Shown: one piece after another, positions 15,765 to 25,199 of the stretch
Position numbering within the stretch: position 1 is the first letter of the stretch
Layout: each line of letters begins with the position of its first letter
Origin: a virus
Virus record (IMG/VR): IMGVR_UViG_3300037808_001133
Span: 1 to 64,000 of that record
Strand: one strand, 5' to 3'
Length of the DNA: 64,000 bases
Made by a program: the position numbers and the translations under genes
Notes under the pieces: model-generated
The model's input: the letters and a program-made list of their open reading frames with translations, nothing else
What the model was told of the DNA's origin: nothing
Database searches by the model: none

Positions 15765-18503
15765 GTGTCTAAATCACGCTCTGTTTTTGTCGTGGCTCGG
15801 CCGATGGTCAACGGCTGGGGACTGTATGAGGAATACAGCAGGGGCACCCTTTACCTCGGCAGGATCAACGGAGACGCCGCGCTCGCGAACGAGAACACGG
15901 CGGTAAACGTGGAGTGGCGAGCATTCGACCGCTCTGCGTTTGCGTCTGTAGACGTGCCGCCACAAGCGGCGACGCCGGCACAGACTGGAAGCCATAGAAT
16001 CTTTTGGTTCCAGCAGAACGCGATCCAGGAAAGCGTCTCCCTGCCGGTCCCATTCTCTGTCGTTCACACCGTGGTCGGCATGCAGAACGTGCTCGACTTC
16101 GGTCTGCACACCGGCCTCTACAACGTCTTGGGATTCGACGGGCTGCGCTACCTTTGCGGCCTCTACCCAGGCGCGCTAGCTGGCGAGACTGGCTGGGTGA
16201 AGTGGAACCCGCGCACGAACGTGTGGACCAGCGGGATCGTCGCGGGCACGACGCGGCCGAGCGGTAACCGCATGGGTCCGTGTGTCGCGTTCGACGCGCA
16301 ACTGTGCCACGCGAACAACGGCGTGCTCACGATGTTCGACCCTGCCGGCGAGACGATAAACCAGATCCCCTACGCGGACGGCTCAAGCATCGACCGAGTC
16401 GTGGTGTCTTCGGGAGGGCTGTTCATAGTTTCGGCTGGAGCTGGACAGATCAAGGTGCACCAACTTGCGTTTGGGCTGCACGAGATTAGCAACCCAGGCG
16501 CGCACGCGATCAACATCGCAGGCGGCGGCGAGTTCGCGCTGATGCGCTTCGGGTCGGTGGACGACCATAATCTGTTTTACATCATGTTCTATACGACGAC
16601 CGGCGGCACGGGATCGAAGTGCTACAAGGTCGAGACGTCAGGCCCATCGCCTGTCGTCACCGAGACCACGGCCATGGTTCCGACGGCCCTTGAGTTCAGC
16701 CAGCTCGCCGTGCCACCGTTCACGGTCTTCTTTGAAAACAGGCAGTGGCCTGGTGGAACGGCGCACCCCGACGACTGCTATGAGACCTGCTTCGACAACG
16801 TCGATTTTGTGCCTTACGTTCCGAGCGTTGCGGCGCCCTGGGGCCACTGCAAACTGATCCGAACAACCCCACCTGGGACGATCATTTACAACCCGCTGAA
16901 GTTCAACGGCGAGGGCGTCGCCATGAACCAGGAGGCGCTGGGTTCGCCGCCTGGAGGATTCACTGGCGCCGACTTCCTCACCCGCTCGCTGTCCGTCTCT
17001 TCGAGCTGGCTCGGCGGCGACGATACGCGGAACAACGAAGGTCGCCCGAAGGCGTGGCCTATAAGCGCGGTGGAATACTCGGACGCGACGACGCCCAGGG
17101 GTTTGCTCGTCACGTTCTGGCTTGAAGGTTCTGGCGCTGGCGGCGTGTCCGACGTGCTGATTCTCATCGGCAGGAACCGCATGCGCCCTAACCAGGTCGC
17201 GACGCTCGTGGCTGGGAATCCCGTGATCGACTACGGCGGCACGGCGCAATTCAACAATGCGCTGAACCGCCTGGAGAAGTGCAACGAGTCGTGGACGGGC
17301 GGCCCTGGGAACCAGAACCGGGTCTATGACTACGCGCCGCAAACGGTCGGCAAAGTGATCGAGCCCGGCACGACCTTGTCGGAGTTTCCTGCTGGCACCA
17401 AGGGCGGCGTGAATGTCTTCGCCTCGCCGCTCGCCGCCCCGAGACCTGCCCGCATTTACATGATCGAGACGAGCGCGGTTTTCATTGCCGCCGAGACGTT
17501 CCAGCAGAACGGAGGGCTGAACAACGGCGAGCTATTCGACCTGGGCAACGGACTCAGCTCTATCGTTCACCAGGCGATCATTGACCTCGGCGCGATACCG
17601 GACGGCGAGACGATCACCATCCAGCCGCTCATGTTCGGGACGGGCATGGTTGGCAATCCGCTCGCAGACGACTCGACATATTCCGGCTGGACGTTGGAGC
17701 ACCTAGTCGGACCAGGCGCGGTGCCGTTCCAGATCGACGCGGAAGGCCCGACCGTTGACACGTTCACGGAGTCGGTCGGAGGATCGGGCGACTCGGAAGG
17801 CCCGACCGTGGACACGCTAATGCAGTCCGCTTCAGCGTCTTCGGACTCGGAAGGCCCGACCGTGGACACACTCACCCAGGGCGGCGGCGGCGACTCCGAG
17901 GGGCCGGTGGTGGACTTGCTGCCGACGACGCTGCTGACTCCCCAGGACATCCTGCGCGGCCGTGGCTCCGAGCTCGCAGAGGAAGGCGGCGGCGTGATCG
18001 CGTGGCTGGCCGACGGCGTCGAGGGATCGGCGCGCAACGTCCTCAACGTGACGAACAACGGCAAGCCAGGCGAAGCGGCCGCGCTCTCGCTCGGCGCGAT
18101 CCCAGCCTTGAGCCTCACGCTCGACGGGATCATAGAGCTCGGTCGCGTTCTCGTGGACTGCGTCGCGAACCCAGCCAACACGACGTTCCCCGTCGTTGAC
18201 GTGACGGCGCTCGGGCTGTCGGTTGTCGGCGTTGCCGAGGTCAAGGTTCACTTGGTCGCGGCTGTTGGCGTGGTCGGTATGCCGACGATCGGCCTCGGGG
18301 TCGGCGGTGCTTACGACGATCAAGTTCCAGCAACGCCCGTGTCACTGGGTGCCGTTGGCTTTCACGAAGAACTCCCCGTGTTGCAGCCGCGCCCCGTACT
18401 CCGTCCAGGCGACGTCCTCGAGGTCGAGTTGGACGTGGTCGCCGCCGGGACGACGACGTATCAACTGGAGGTCGTCGTGTATGGCTTCCACCGAATCCCA
18501 TAG
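15765..18503 (+). CDS. large propeller-like structural protein with 18-residue repeats
   Basis: The 912-residue protein starts at GTG 15765. Residues 1-650 contain propeller-like beta repeats (VFDGLRYL-type and NPRTNVW patterns). Residues 660-715 hold four copies of a DSEGPTVDTL motif in an 18-residue period, probably an extended linker. The C-terminal 120 residues form a jelly-roll-like domain (LQPRPVL, TTTYQLEVVVYGFHRIP) that is also found in the next gene. A fibre or spike role is likely. Confidence 0.55.
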   Translation: MSKSRSVFVVARPMVNGWGLYEEYSRGTLYLGRINGDAALANENTAVNVEWRAFDRSAFASVDVPPQAATPAQTGSHRIFWFQQNAIQESVSLPVPFSVVHTVVGMQNVLDFGLHTGLYNVLGFDGLRYLCGLYPGALAGETGWVKWNPRTNVWTSGIVAGTTRPSGNRMGPCVAFDAQLCHANNGVLTMFDPAGETINQIPYADGSSIDRVVVSSGGLFIVSAGAGQIKVHQLAFGLHEISNPGAHAINIAGGGEFALMRFGSVDDHNLFYIMFYTTTGGTGSKCYKVETSGPSPVVTETTAMVPTALEFSQLAVPPFTVFFENRQWPGGTAHPDDCYETCFDNVDFVPYVPSVAAPWGHCKLIRTTPPGTIIYNPLKFNGEGVAMNQEALGSPPGGFTGADFLTRSLSVSSSWLGGDDTRNNEGRPKAWPISAVEYSDATTPRGLLVTFWLEGSGAGGVSDVLILIGRNRMRPNQVATLVAGNPVIDYGGTAQFNNALNRLEKCNESWTGGPGNQNRVYDYAPQTVGKVIEPGTTLSEFPAGTKGGVNVFASPLAAPRPARIYMIETSAVFIAAETFQQNGGLNNGELFDLGNGLSSIVHQAIIDLGAIPDGETITIQPLMFGTGMVGNPLADDSTYSGWTLEHLVGPGAVPFQIDAEGPTVDTFTESVGGSGDSEGPTVDTLMQSASASSDSEGPTVDTLTQGGGGDSEGPVVDLLPTTLLTPQDILRGRGSELAEEGGGVIAWLADGVEGSARNVLNVTNNGKPGEAAALSLGAIPALSLTLDGIIELGRVLVDCVANPANTTFPVVDVTALGLSVVGVAEVKVHLVAAVGVVGMPTIGLGVGGAYDDQVPATPVSLGAVGFHEELPVLQPRPVLRPGDVLEVELDVVAAGTTTYQLEVVVYGFHRIP
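17742..17915 (+). repeat. 54-bp tandem coding repeats
   Basis: Copies of GAAGGCCCGACCGT begin at 17742, 17796 and 17850 (54-base period), with a degenerate fourth at 17898. They encode the DSEGPTVDTL linker repeats of the 912-residue protein. Confidence 0.85.
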
Positions 18504-18512
18504 GAGAGATCA

Positions 18513-19091
18513 ATGCCCGGTGCAGCAAGCGCAGGAAGAGGAAGCGAACCCGTATCGCAAGGCGGCGGCATTGCGCTGCGGTTGGACGGCTCGCCGATCG
18601 GCGTCCCTCGCGACACGGTCAACCTTTTGACGAGCCCAGGGATCACGCCAACCGTCACTGACGATCCGACACCGGGAAGCGAAAAGGCGGACGTCGGCTT
18701 CGACTTGTCGGCAGTGGTATTGCTCGTTGCGCCGATCACGGGCGCGGACCTCGTGGCTGGCGTCGGCACGCTGAACCTCATTCCGGCTCTCGCGGGAGCA
18801 ACGCGGCTCATTGTGGACCGCGTTCAGATCGTTCCGGAGACCGTCGACGGTGCACCCGGCGTGCAGCCAATCATTCAAGTCGAAACGCCCGCCGGCGTCG
18901 GCGATCACGTCGCGAGCGGCGCGTTGCTTGTCACGGGCGACAACTTGCAAGACCTTCCCATGGTCACTCCGCGCCCGATCCTTGACTCTGTCGGCGCGAA
19001 CAACTTGTTGAACCTCGTCCAGACAGGGCTTGCCACGGCAACGAACTACACGGTGACCGTTCTCGTATGGGGCTACGTCCTCACGCCATAG
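18513..19091 (+). CDS. structural protein sharing the C-terminal domain of the 15765 product
   Basis: The 192-residue product has a C-terminal half that aligns by eye with the end of the preceding protein: LPMVTPRPIL against LPVLQPRPVL, and NYTVTVLVWGYVLTP against TYQLEVVVYGFHRIP. This suggests a duplicated beta-sandwich, perhaps a trimerising or shell-binding domain. The start ATG follows AGGAGAGA. Confidence 0.55.
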   Translation: MPGAASAGRGSEPVSQGGGIALRLDGSPIGVPRDTVNLLTSPGITPTVTDDPTPGSEKADVGFDLSAVVLLVAPITGADLVAGVGTLNLIPALAGATRLIVDRVQIVPETVDGAPGVQPIIQVETPAGVGDHVASGALLVTGDNLQDLPMVTPRPILDSVGANNLLNLVQTGLATATNYTVTVLVWGYVLTP

Positions 19092-19106
19092 GCGAGCTTG
19101 CCGTAG

Positions 19107-19135
19107 TTGCCTTTCGTATTCCCGTGCGGTAGCGT
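19107..19135 (+). promoter_or_regulatory. promoter before protease-scaffold gene
   Basis: TTGCCT (19107-19112), a 17-base spacer and TAGCGT (19130-19135). The protease GTG is only 9 bases further on, so the transcript may be nearly leaderless. Confidence 0.5.
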
Positions 19136-19143
19136 GACTCTCG

Positions 19144-21024
19144 GTGAGCACGACCAACCGCCCAACGGGCGGAGGGGATAGACAATCTGTGTCGTTGCTC
19201 ACCAGCAAAGACAATCGTGCTGAGGCGTTGGGGTCGAAAGGCCCCAACGCTGATCGCGTTTTCCAGACGAGCTTGCGCCTACGCCTTCAGTCCTTCAAAG
19301 AGGCTGTCAAGAGCGGCGAGGTTCCCGAAGGAACAATCTGGCTCGTTCGAATTATCGAAGCGGGGCAATCACTCAACGGCAAGCTCTACACCGAGGAAGC
19401 GCTTCGCGCAGCAGCCCCGGTGTTCGAAGGCGTCACGGTTCAGAACTACGCGTGGAGCCAAGACCCAGCTGCCGACGACGCCGACCACATTCCAGACGCG
19501 GTCACAGCTGTCGACGCTCGCGGCCTCAACGGGAACCAGGTCGGTTCGCTTGAGGGCGTTCACTTCAACGAGACCGCGAAGTCGCTCGACGGCTTCCTCA
19601 AGGTCTACGACCAGACCTTCCGCGAGCACTTGCTCACGGCGTTCAAGCTCGGGGACATTGGCGAAGGCGGCATGCGTGACGCCTTCGGGTTCTCAATCGA
19701 CGCGGACGGTATCGCGGACGAGCAAGGGAACGTGATCAGCATTACAGCTGCTCACGAGCTCACGGCTGTAAACAATCCTGCGGCTGGCGGTCGGGTTCGA
19801 CGCCTCGTTGCCTCGACTGGCCTTGTCGGAACAAAGACCGGCTCGCCAGCGCGAGCCTCTACAGAGGAGTACATCGTGGCGAACAAGTCAAAGCTCATGG
19901 AGAAACTGGGACGCCGGATTGCCCTCCGCGAGAACGCGCTCGAGGACAAGGCGCGCATGGAAATGATCATGCGTGCGTTCACCGACGAGTTGGACTCCCT
20001 CCGCTACGGCAAAATGTCCGACGCGACGACCGAAGAGAAGGTCGCGTTCGCGACTGACTTGACCCGCGACCTCGCCGCGGCCCTCGGCGGTGCCGGTGGT
20101 ATGCAGGAGTCGCTCAAGGTCGCAGCCCTCAAAGAGAACGCGGCAACCGTCGCTGGTCAGCTGAAGCTCTGGGCCGACCAGCTGTCCACCGCAGCTGACG
20201 AAGAGGTGCCCGCGCTGCTTGAGCAGATCAGGGACGAAATCACGAAGGCGCTGGACGAGTTGTCCGGGCAAGAGACAACCGAAGAACCCGAGTCGGAAAC
20301 CGACCAGGAGGCCGAAGTGGCAAAGACCAACGAAACCGAAGAAGTCGCGAGCGCGACTCAGGACGACTTCGCCCGCATGAGCGCTGGCATGACCGAGAAG
20401 CTCAGCGAGGCCCTCAAGAGCGGCGACGCTTCGAAGCTTCGCGAAGCCGCCGTCGAGATCGTCGGCGAGGAGCCGCAGCTAGACGAGAAGGACAAGACGA
20501 TCGCGGCCCTCAAGGAGAAGCTTGAAGGCCAAGCGATTTCCAGCGCCATGAGCAAGCTCGCCGAGAGCCTCGCTGACGGCGCCGGTCCTACCGTGCTTCG
20601 CCTGATCGACAGGAACACGCTCACGTTCAACGAAGACTACAGCGAGGTCAGCGGGCTCAAGGAAGCGATCAAAGCGATCGTCAAAGAGTTCCCAGGCTTT
20701 GGCCGTGTCGCCGAGTCCGTGGTCAAGGAGGAGGAGGCCGTTGTCGCCGCCGCCGCCGCCGCACCCGCGAAGGTTGCCGAGGCCGTCCCCGCGACTCCTC
20801 AGCAGCTTGCCGAGGCAATCGTGGCCGCTGACGCCGCACCCGCAACCGCCGCACCCGCCGCGATCGGTCAGGACGTTGTCCTGCGCGAGTCGGTCGGAGC
20901 CGGTTCCCTTGAAGCCACGCCCGCTCGCCTGAGCCAGCTGCGTCGCTACCAGAAGTCCATGAAGGCCGGAAACGTGAAGGCCATGAAGAAGCACCGCGAC
21001 TTGCGGACCCGTTTGGGTCTGTAG
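19144..21024 (+). CDS. prohead protease fused to scaffold
   Basis: Residues 50-230 look like a capsid maturation protease: a start domain with GTIWLVRIIEAG and NGKLYTEEALRAAAPVFEG, a GVHFNET histidine and an AFGFSIDADG serine motif, as in the assemblin-like serine proteases. The remaining 380 residues are helical, very rich in Glu, Lys and Ala, with an Ala/Pro stretch and a basic C-terminus, as in internal scaffolds that bind the capsid protein. It lies directly before the major capsid gene. The protein would shape the prohead and then be degraded. Catalytic residues were inferred by position. Confidence 0.75.
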   Translation: MSTTNRPTGGGDRQSVSLLTSKDNRAEALGSKGPNADRVFQTSLRLRLQSFKEAVKSGEVPEGTIWLVRIIEAGQSLNGKLYTEEALRAAAPVFEGVTVQNYAWSQDPAADDADHIPDAVTAVDARGLNGNQVGSLEGVHFNETAKSLDGFLKVYDQTFREHLLTAFKLGDIGEGGMRDAFGFSIDADGIADEQGNVISITAAHELTAVNNPAAGGRVRRLVASTGLVGTKTGSPARASTEEYIVANKSKLMEKLGRRIALRENALEDKARMEMIMRAFTDELDSLRYGKMSDATTEEKVAFATDLTRDLAAALGGAGGMQESLKVAALKENAATVAGQLKLWADQLSTAADEEVPALLEQIRDEITKALDELSGQETTEEPESETDQEAEVAKTNETEEVASATQDDFARMSAGMTEKLSEALKSGDASKLREAAVEIVGEEPQLDEKDKTIAALKEKLEGQAISSAMSKLAESLADGAGPTVLRLIDRNTLTFNEDYSEVSGLKEAIKAIVKEFPGFGRVAESVVKEEEAVVAAAAAAPAKVAEAVPATPQQLAEAIVAADAAPATAAPAAIGQDVVLRESVGAGSLEATPARLSQLRRYQKSMKAGNVKAMKKHRDLRTRLGL

Positions 21025-21065
21025 GCGTCGGCTGAAGACAGAACACAAGCAAGCAAGGATAAAAC

Positions 21066-22235
21066 ATGGCTGACAAGTTCACCTTCTCTGCCGGCACTAA
21101 CCTTCCCGAGATCGCGGAAGAGGTTGCGTCGGAAATCGCATTCATTACACGGAGCCTCTCGCCGCTCTTGGTCGAGTTGGGCTTCCCTGGCGACCTGGAC
21201 CAGGTCGGTAGCACGAAGCACGATTGGCAAGAGGACGCCCTCCTGCCCAACTCGGGCACGATCGACGCCGGCGGTGGTCTTGCTCCTGGCGTGACCGCCC
21301 TCGTCTTCGACACTCCTCAGGGACTTAACTTCCTGATCGGTGACGAGCTACAGGTTGAGGGCTCGACTGAAATCATGGTCGTCGTCGCGCCTGCGCCGAC
21401 TGCAACCGTGGTCAACGTGACTCGTGGTGCGAAGGGCACCGTCGCGATCACGATTCCCGACAACTCGCTCGTCAAGCGGATTAGCAATCCCGCCGTCGAG
21501 AACGAGACTGCCCCTGCTGCACGTCCGACCAACCGCTCGCGGTTGTCGAACTACACGCAGATTTTCCGCAACACCGCTTCGGTGACGCGCTCCATGCAGA
21601 ACGTGACCCTGCTCGGCGGGATCGCTGACGAAATGGAGCACCAGGTCGACCGGGTGATCAAGGACCTCGTGCGTGACCTCGCTCACTCCGTGGTCCGTGG
21701 CAAGGCCCAGACGGTCAACCCCGAAGGCACCGCTGCGATTCCCCGTACCATGAACGGGATCATTCAGTCGATCCTGGCTGGCGCGAACCCTTCGGTTCAG
21801 GACGCTGGCGGCGCGGGCCTCGACGAGAGCCGCTTGAACCTCCTCATGGAGGACATGTGGACCAAGGGCGGCACGCCTCGTCTTCTCGCTGCGCCTCCTG
21901 CGCAGCGCCGTCGCCTGTCGGCCCTGCTCCAGGGTCGTCAGCGCTACCGCGTCGAAGACAGCACCCTCGGTGCGGTCGTCGAGCGCTTCGTCTCCGACTT
22001 CGGCGAGATCGACGTTCTCGCTGCGGACATTTTCATTCCGTCGAACGTCGTGCTCGTCCTCGACCCCGCGAAGATTCGCATGGTCAAGCTCGGTGGCGGC
22101 GATCCGTTTGAGGTCATGCCTCTCGCTCAGCTTGGCCTGTCCATGCAGCGTGAGGTCGTCACCGAGGTCGGTATCGAGATCGAGAACGCTGGTGACGGCG
22201 GACAAGGAATGATCACGAACCTGGCAACTGCCTAA
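21066..22235 (+). CDS. major capsid protein, SU10/DUF5309 type
   Basis: The 389-residue protein has the expected length and landmarks of the SU10-like major head family: an N-terminal start ending SPLLVELG, a beta insertion (GDELQVEG to GAKGTVAI), then NYTQIFRNTASVTRSMQNV and a helix MEHQVDRVIKDLVRDLAHSV, and C-terminal strands IDVLAADIF and VVLVLDPAKIRMV. It follows the protease-scaffold and is followed by a strong terminator, as expected for the most abundant virion protein. Confidence 0.85.
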   Translation: MADKFTFSAGTNLPEIAEEVASEIAFITRSLSPLLVELGFPGDLDQVGSTKHDWQEDALLPNSGTIDAGGGLAPGVTALVFDTPQGLNFLIGDELQVEGSTEIMVVVAPAPTATVVNVTRGAKGTVAITIPDNSLVKRISNPAVENETAPAARPTNRSRLSNYTQIFRNTASVTRSMQNVTLLGGIADEMEHQVDRVIKDLVRDLAHSVVRGKAQTVNPEGTAAIPRTMNGIIQSILAGANPSVQDAGGAGLDESRLNLLMEDMWTKGGTPRLLAAPPAQRRRLSALLQGRQRYRVEDSTLGAVVERFVSDFGEIDVLAADIFIPSNVVLVLDPAKIRMVKLGGGDPFEVMPLAQLGLSMQREVVTEVGIEIENAGDGGQGMITNLATA

Positions 22236-22257
22236 ACGCAAAGCCAGGGCCTGGTTC

Positions 22258-22266
22258 TGATACCCT
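22258..22266 (+). promoter_or_regulatory. extended -10 element overlapping terminator
   Basis: TGATACCCT lies one base before the terminator stem. Initiation about 7 bases downstream would fall inside the 5' arm, so a new transcript would not re-form the full hairpin. Confidence 0.4.
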
Positions 22267-22267
22267 G

Positions 22268-22298
22268 ACGGCCAGCCCTGCGAGGGGCTGGCCGTTTT
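22268..22298 (+). terminator. intrinsic terminator after major capsid gene
   Basis: A perfect 11-bp stem (ACGGCCAGCCC at 22268-22278 with GGGCTGGCCGT at 22285-22295), 6-base loop and TTTT. It is the clearest intrinsic terminator in the window. Confidence 0.9.
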
Positions 22299-22334
22299 CG
22301 GCTGTACGACAAAGGCAACCAGAGGAGACCTCAC

Positions 22335-23210
22335 GTGGCAAAGAAGAAGCAGTTCAAGGCATTCAAGATTCACCACCCGTTCAACTCGGCAAGCGGCAAG
22401 CGCTACCGAAGGACCGAATACCTCCAAGCCACCTCCAAGGGCCAGGAGGACGAGTTGCGAAAGGCTCAGTTCGCGCAGGAGCTCGACGCCGGAACAAAGG
22501 CACCGCCAGCCGCTCCCGCTGCGCCAGCTGCCGCGCCGAAGCCAGCCGTTGACCCCAACGCACCCGTATCGCCCGACTGGTCCTTCCAGACGATCAAGCA
22601 AATGCGCGAATGGCTCGACGCGTCAGGCGTCGTGCTTTGCGGCCCACGATCCACCAAAGCGACTCACGAGAAGCTTTGCGCGGCCGCTTGGGCCTCGGGG
22701 TCGAAACCGAATCCCCTCTACGGCTACCCGGGCGGTCCTGTCCCGAGTCCCGGGTTCTCAGCGCTCACCGAACCCGGGGCTGCTGGGCTCGCAGCTGCGA
22801 TTGACGCGGCGAAGGCAGCAGGGTTCTCGGTCGAGGCCGCGCTGGCCGAACTTGAAGCACTTAGCACCGCTGACGCGACACCGACACCCGAGCCCGAGCC
22901 CCAAGACACCGGAGAAGGCACCAAAGAGCCCGCTGGCGCTCCTGAAACCGAAGAAACGACTGGAACCCCGGAGTCAGCAAACGAGACCCCTGGTGAGGCT
23001 CCAGCGACGCCGTGTGAAGGCTGCGACGACGGGACACCCGCTACAACCGAGGACAGCGAGGGAACGCCCCTCTGCGGCGAGTGCTACGCGTTCCTCGTGA
23101 CCGACGCCGACGCCGACGGCCTACCGACCACCGTCCTTCCCGAGGGCGAGACCGAATATCCCGTCAAGTCCGACGCGACAGCCGACACGCCAGCCACCCG
23201 CGAGGAGTAA
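22335..23210 (+). CDS. unknown protein with acidic repeats and cysteine pairs
   Basis: The 291-residue product starts at GTG 22335 after AGAGGAG. The N-terminus is basic, then an Ala/Pro linker, a SAP-like helical stretch (IKQMREWLDASGVV) and a long Glu/Thr/Pro region, ending with CEGCDDG and CGECY, a likely zinc site. Its place between the capsid and neck genes suggests a virion or assembly factor. No family is assigned. Confidence 0.5.
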   Translation: MAKKKQFKAFKIHHPFNSASGKRYRRTEYLQATSKGQEDELRKAQFAQELDAGTKAPPAAPAAPAAAPKPAVDPNAPVSPDWSFQTIKQMREWLDASGVVLCGPRSTKATHEKLCAAAWASGSKPNPLYGYPGGPVPSPGFSALTEPGAAGLAAAIDAAKAAGFSVEAALAELEALSTADATPTPEPEPQDTGEGTKEPAGAPETEETTGTPESANETPGEAPATPCEGCDDGTPATTEDSEGTPLCGECYAFLVTDADADGLPTTVLPEGETEYPVKSDATADTPATREE

Positions 23211-23213
23211 CCC

Positions 23214-24026
23214 GTGAGCCTGACCTTCGATCACCCGCACGTCGAGACCGGCGACAGCGGTGCCGCCTTGTCCGGGTGGGAGGTCACGGGCTTCGGGTTT
23301 GAGAACAACGACCACGGGCGCGTCTACGTCAGGCTCAACGGCGCGACGGTCGAAGCTTCGAAGAACCGGGCGTTCACGAGCCTTGTCGCGACCGGTCCTG
23401 ACGTCGCAGCGGACACTCAGCTTGTTCTTGCGCCGTCAGGCCCGACTGGTCTCGGCTTGACGGCGCATAGGACCTCCGGACAGATCCCTGCGGTGGGCGC
23501 GACACCGATTACGGTCTGGCTATTCCTGGCGAACGAGACCGACCTTCGCCGGAAGGACAATCAGCTGAGCACAATGCTGCTCAGGGGAGAGGTCGACTTC
23601 CTTCACCCATTGCTCGAGACCATGCAGGAGTTCCTGACTCGCATGGCTGCGATCTATCCGCCGGCCCCGACGACGGGTTACCCGAACGACTTGATCCCGA
23701 ACCCGCTTGAGAACGCTCGCAACGGCTCGCCCGAGTGGTACGCGCAGTTCTTCTGGAGCTTGAACTACCTCGGCGAGTTTGAAATCACCGGGCTGCAGAA
23801 CCCTGGCGACTACCGCCTTTGGTTCGTGAACCAATGCCTCGCGACGATCTACGGGCGCAAGGCCAGGACCGGCGACGAGAGCGACCCGCTCTTCACGCGG
23901 CAGTTCTCGTTCCAGGTCGAGGCCGACCGGCTTTGGTCTATCACGAAGCCATGGGTCACGCTCAGCAAAGACAACACCGCCGACCGCCAGCCCAAGATTC
24001 GCAACGTCAGGCTCAGGCGTGGCTAA
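23214..24026 (+). CDS. probable head-tail neck protein
   Basis: GTG 23214 is three bases after the previous stop. The 270-residue product has a beta-rich first half and a helical C-terminal part (HPLLETMQEFLTRMAAIYP, then WSLNYLGEFEIT). It overlaps the HK97-gp10-like gene by 8 bases. Position indicates a connector or neck role. Confidence 0.5.
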   Translation: MSLTFDHPHVETGDSGAALSGWEVTGFGFENNDHGRVYVRLNGATVEASKNRAFTSLVATGPDVAADTQLVLAPSGPTGLGLTAHRTSGQIPAVGATPITVWLFLANETDLRRKDNQLSTMLLRGEVDFLHPLLETMQEFLTRMAAIYPPAPTTGYPNDLIPNPLENARNGSPEWYAQFFWSLNYLGEFEITGLQNPGDYRLWFVNQCLATIYGRKARTGDESDPLFTRQFSFQVEADRLWSITKPWVTLSKDNTADRQPKIRNVRLRRG

Positions 24027-24678
24027 GACCAAGAAGACAACGGGCGGTCTGATCAACCTCACAATCGACAATCCGATTCTCCCGCTCCTCAAGAAGCTCC
24101 CGAAGGAAGTTCAGGACGCGATCGAAGGCGTCGTGAACGACTGGAGCGCCGAGGCGCTTGAGCGAATCAAGAACGCGACCCCGCGAGACAGGGGCACGGC
24201 GGCAGCGAACTGGAAGGTAGACAGCGTCTCCTCGTCAAAGCCTGGCGACGTGAAGGACGTGATCTCAAACGAGACGCCCTATATCAACGTGCTTGAGTTC
24301 GGCGGTTACCCGGTCGTCGCTATCCGTGGCAAGAAGAAGAAGAAAGCCAAGGCCAAGAAGCGGAAGAAGAAGAAGAAGAAGCAGGACGTATCCGCAGCCA
24401 TGCAGGCACTCATTGACTCTTCGACGAAAGCCGCCAAGCGCGTGAGGACCGGAGCCGGTATCAAGTCGGCCTCGGGGAAGGCAATCCTCGGTGGGTTCGA
24501 CCCGGGTCCGCGAACAAGCGCAGCGCCAGGCGGCGACCCAGAAATGCTGAGCAACGTCTCCAACCAAGCGAAGAGTGGAATGGTCAGGCGCGTGCTCGGG
24601 GACATTACGGACCCGTTCGTGTTTGAGCTTGAGGAAGCAATCGACCAGGCGTTCCTAGACATTGACGGTGGTCAGTGA
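24019..24678 (+). CDS. HK97 gp10-like tail completion protein
   Basis: The 219-residue product matches the family pattern: a helix SAEALERIKNATPRDRGTAAANW, then ISNETPYINVLEFGGYP. These proteins complete the neck between head and tail. A lysine tract (about 25 residues, mostly Lys with Ala and Arg) is inserted after residue 105, encoded by AAG repeats at 24331-24382. The gene starts at GTG 24019 inside the previous gene. Confidence 0.7.
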   Translation: MAKTKKTTGGLINLTIDNPILPLLKKLPKEVQDAIEGVVNDWSAEALERIKNATPRDRGTAAANWKVDSVSSSKPGDVKDVISNETPYINVLEFGGYPVVAIRGKKKKKAKAKKRKKKKKKQDVSAAMQALIDSSTKAAKRVRTGAGIKSASGKAILGGFDPGPRTSAAPGGDPEMLSNVSNQAKSGMVRRVLGDITDPFVFELEEAIDQAFLDIDGGQ

Positions 24679-25187
24679 AGTCTGCCCACGTAGAGGAGTC
24701 CGTCTACCGCTGGTTCGCCGAGGAGCTCGCGCTCCCCGAGGGCTTCGCGGACGCTGTTCACCTTCACAGGCCGGGTGCGCTGTTCCCCGAGCGAAACGAG
24801 GTCTGGATTTATCCCCGGATCTCTTCGTTCACCCGGGCTGTCGGCGTGCGGCCACGGCGCGGAGAAGAACACGACCGACTCGTTCTCGTTTGCTCGTGCC
24901 ACGTCAAGAACCCTCCCGGCGGGCGTGAGGACAAGCTTGAACTCAGCAAGCTCGCTGACGCCGTCAGGACCGTCATTGACGCGGGTGAGCGTGCGGGTGC
25001 CGCGAAAATCCTCGACGACGAGCGCCGCACAATCGCAATCGTGGACTTCGGTCCAGCGAACGAAGTCAGGACCTACCAACAGAGCGTCTCAGTTGGTGGT
25101 ATTTCAATCCCCGGGGTAGACTCGGCAGTGTTGACTGTCGCTTGCGAGATATCGCCCGTTAAGCCTCGCGTCCAGCCGTTGCACTAG
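24675..25187 (+). CDS. probable tail terminator protein
   Basis: The GTG start overlaps the gp10-like stop. The 170-residue alpha/beta product (EVWIYPRISSFTRAVG, ELSKLADAVRTVIDAG, SVLTVACEIS-type end) is the right size and place for the protein that caps the tail tube. The call relies on position between the gp10-like and major tail genes. Confidence 0.55.
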   Translation: MKSAHVEESVYRWFAEELALPEGFADAVHLHRPGALFPERNEVWIYPRISSFTRAVGVRPRRGEEHDRLVLVCSCHVKNPPGGREDKLELSKLADAVRTVIDAGERAGAAKILDDERRTIAIVDFGPANEVRTYQQSVSVGGISIPGVDSAVLTVACEISPVKPRVQPLH

Positions 25188-25199
25188 GAGACAGCTCTC

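Noticed and set aside
17742-17915. Regular repeats suggestive of a CRISPR array
   Set aside because: They are in-frame coding repeats with no separate spacers.
21348-22601. A 417-codon minus-strand open frame
   Set aside because: It is the antisense of the major capsid gene and runs through the terminator; high GC produces such shadows.
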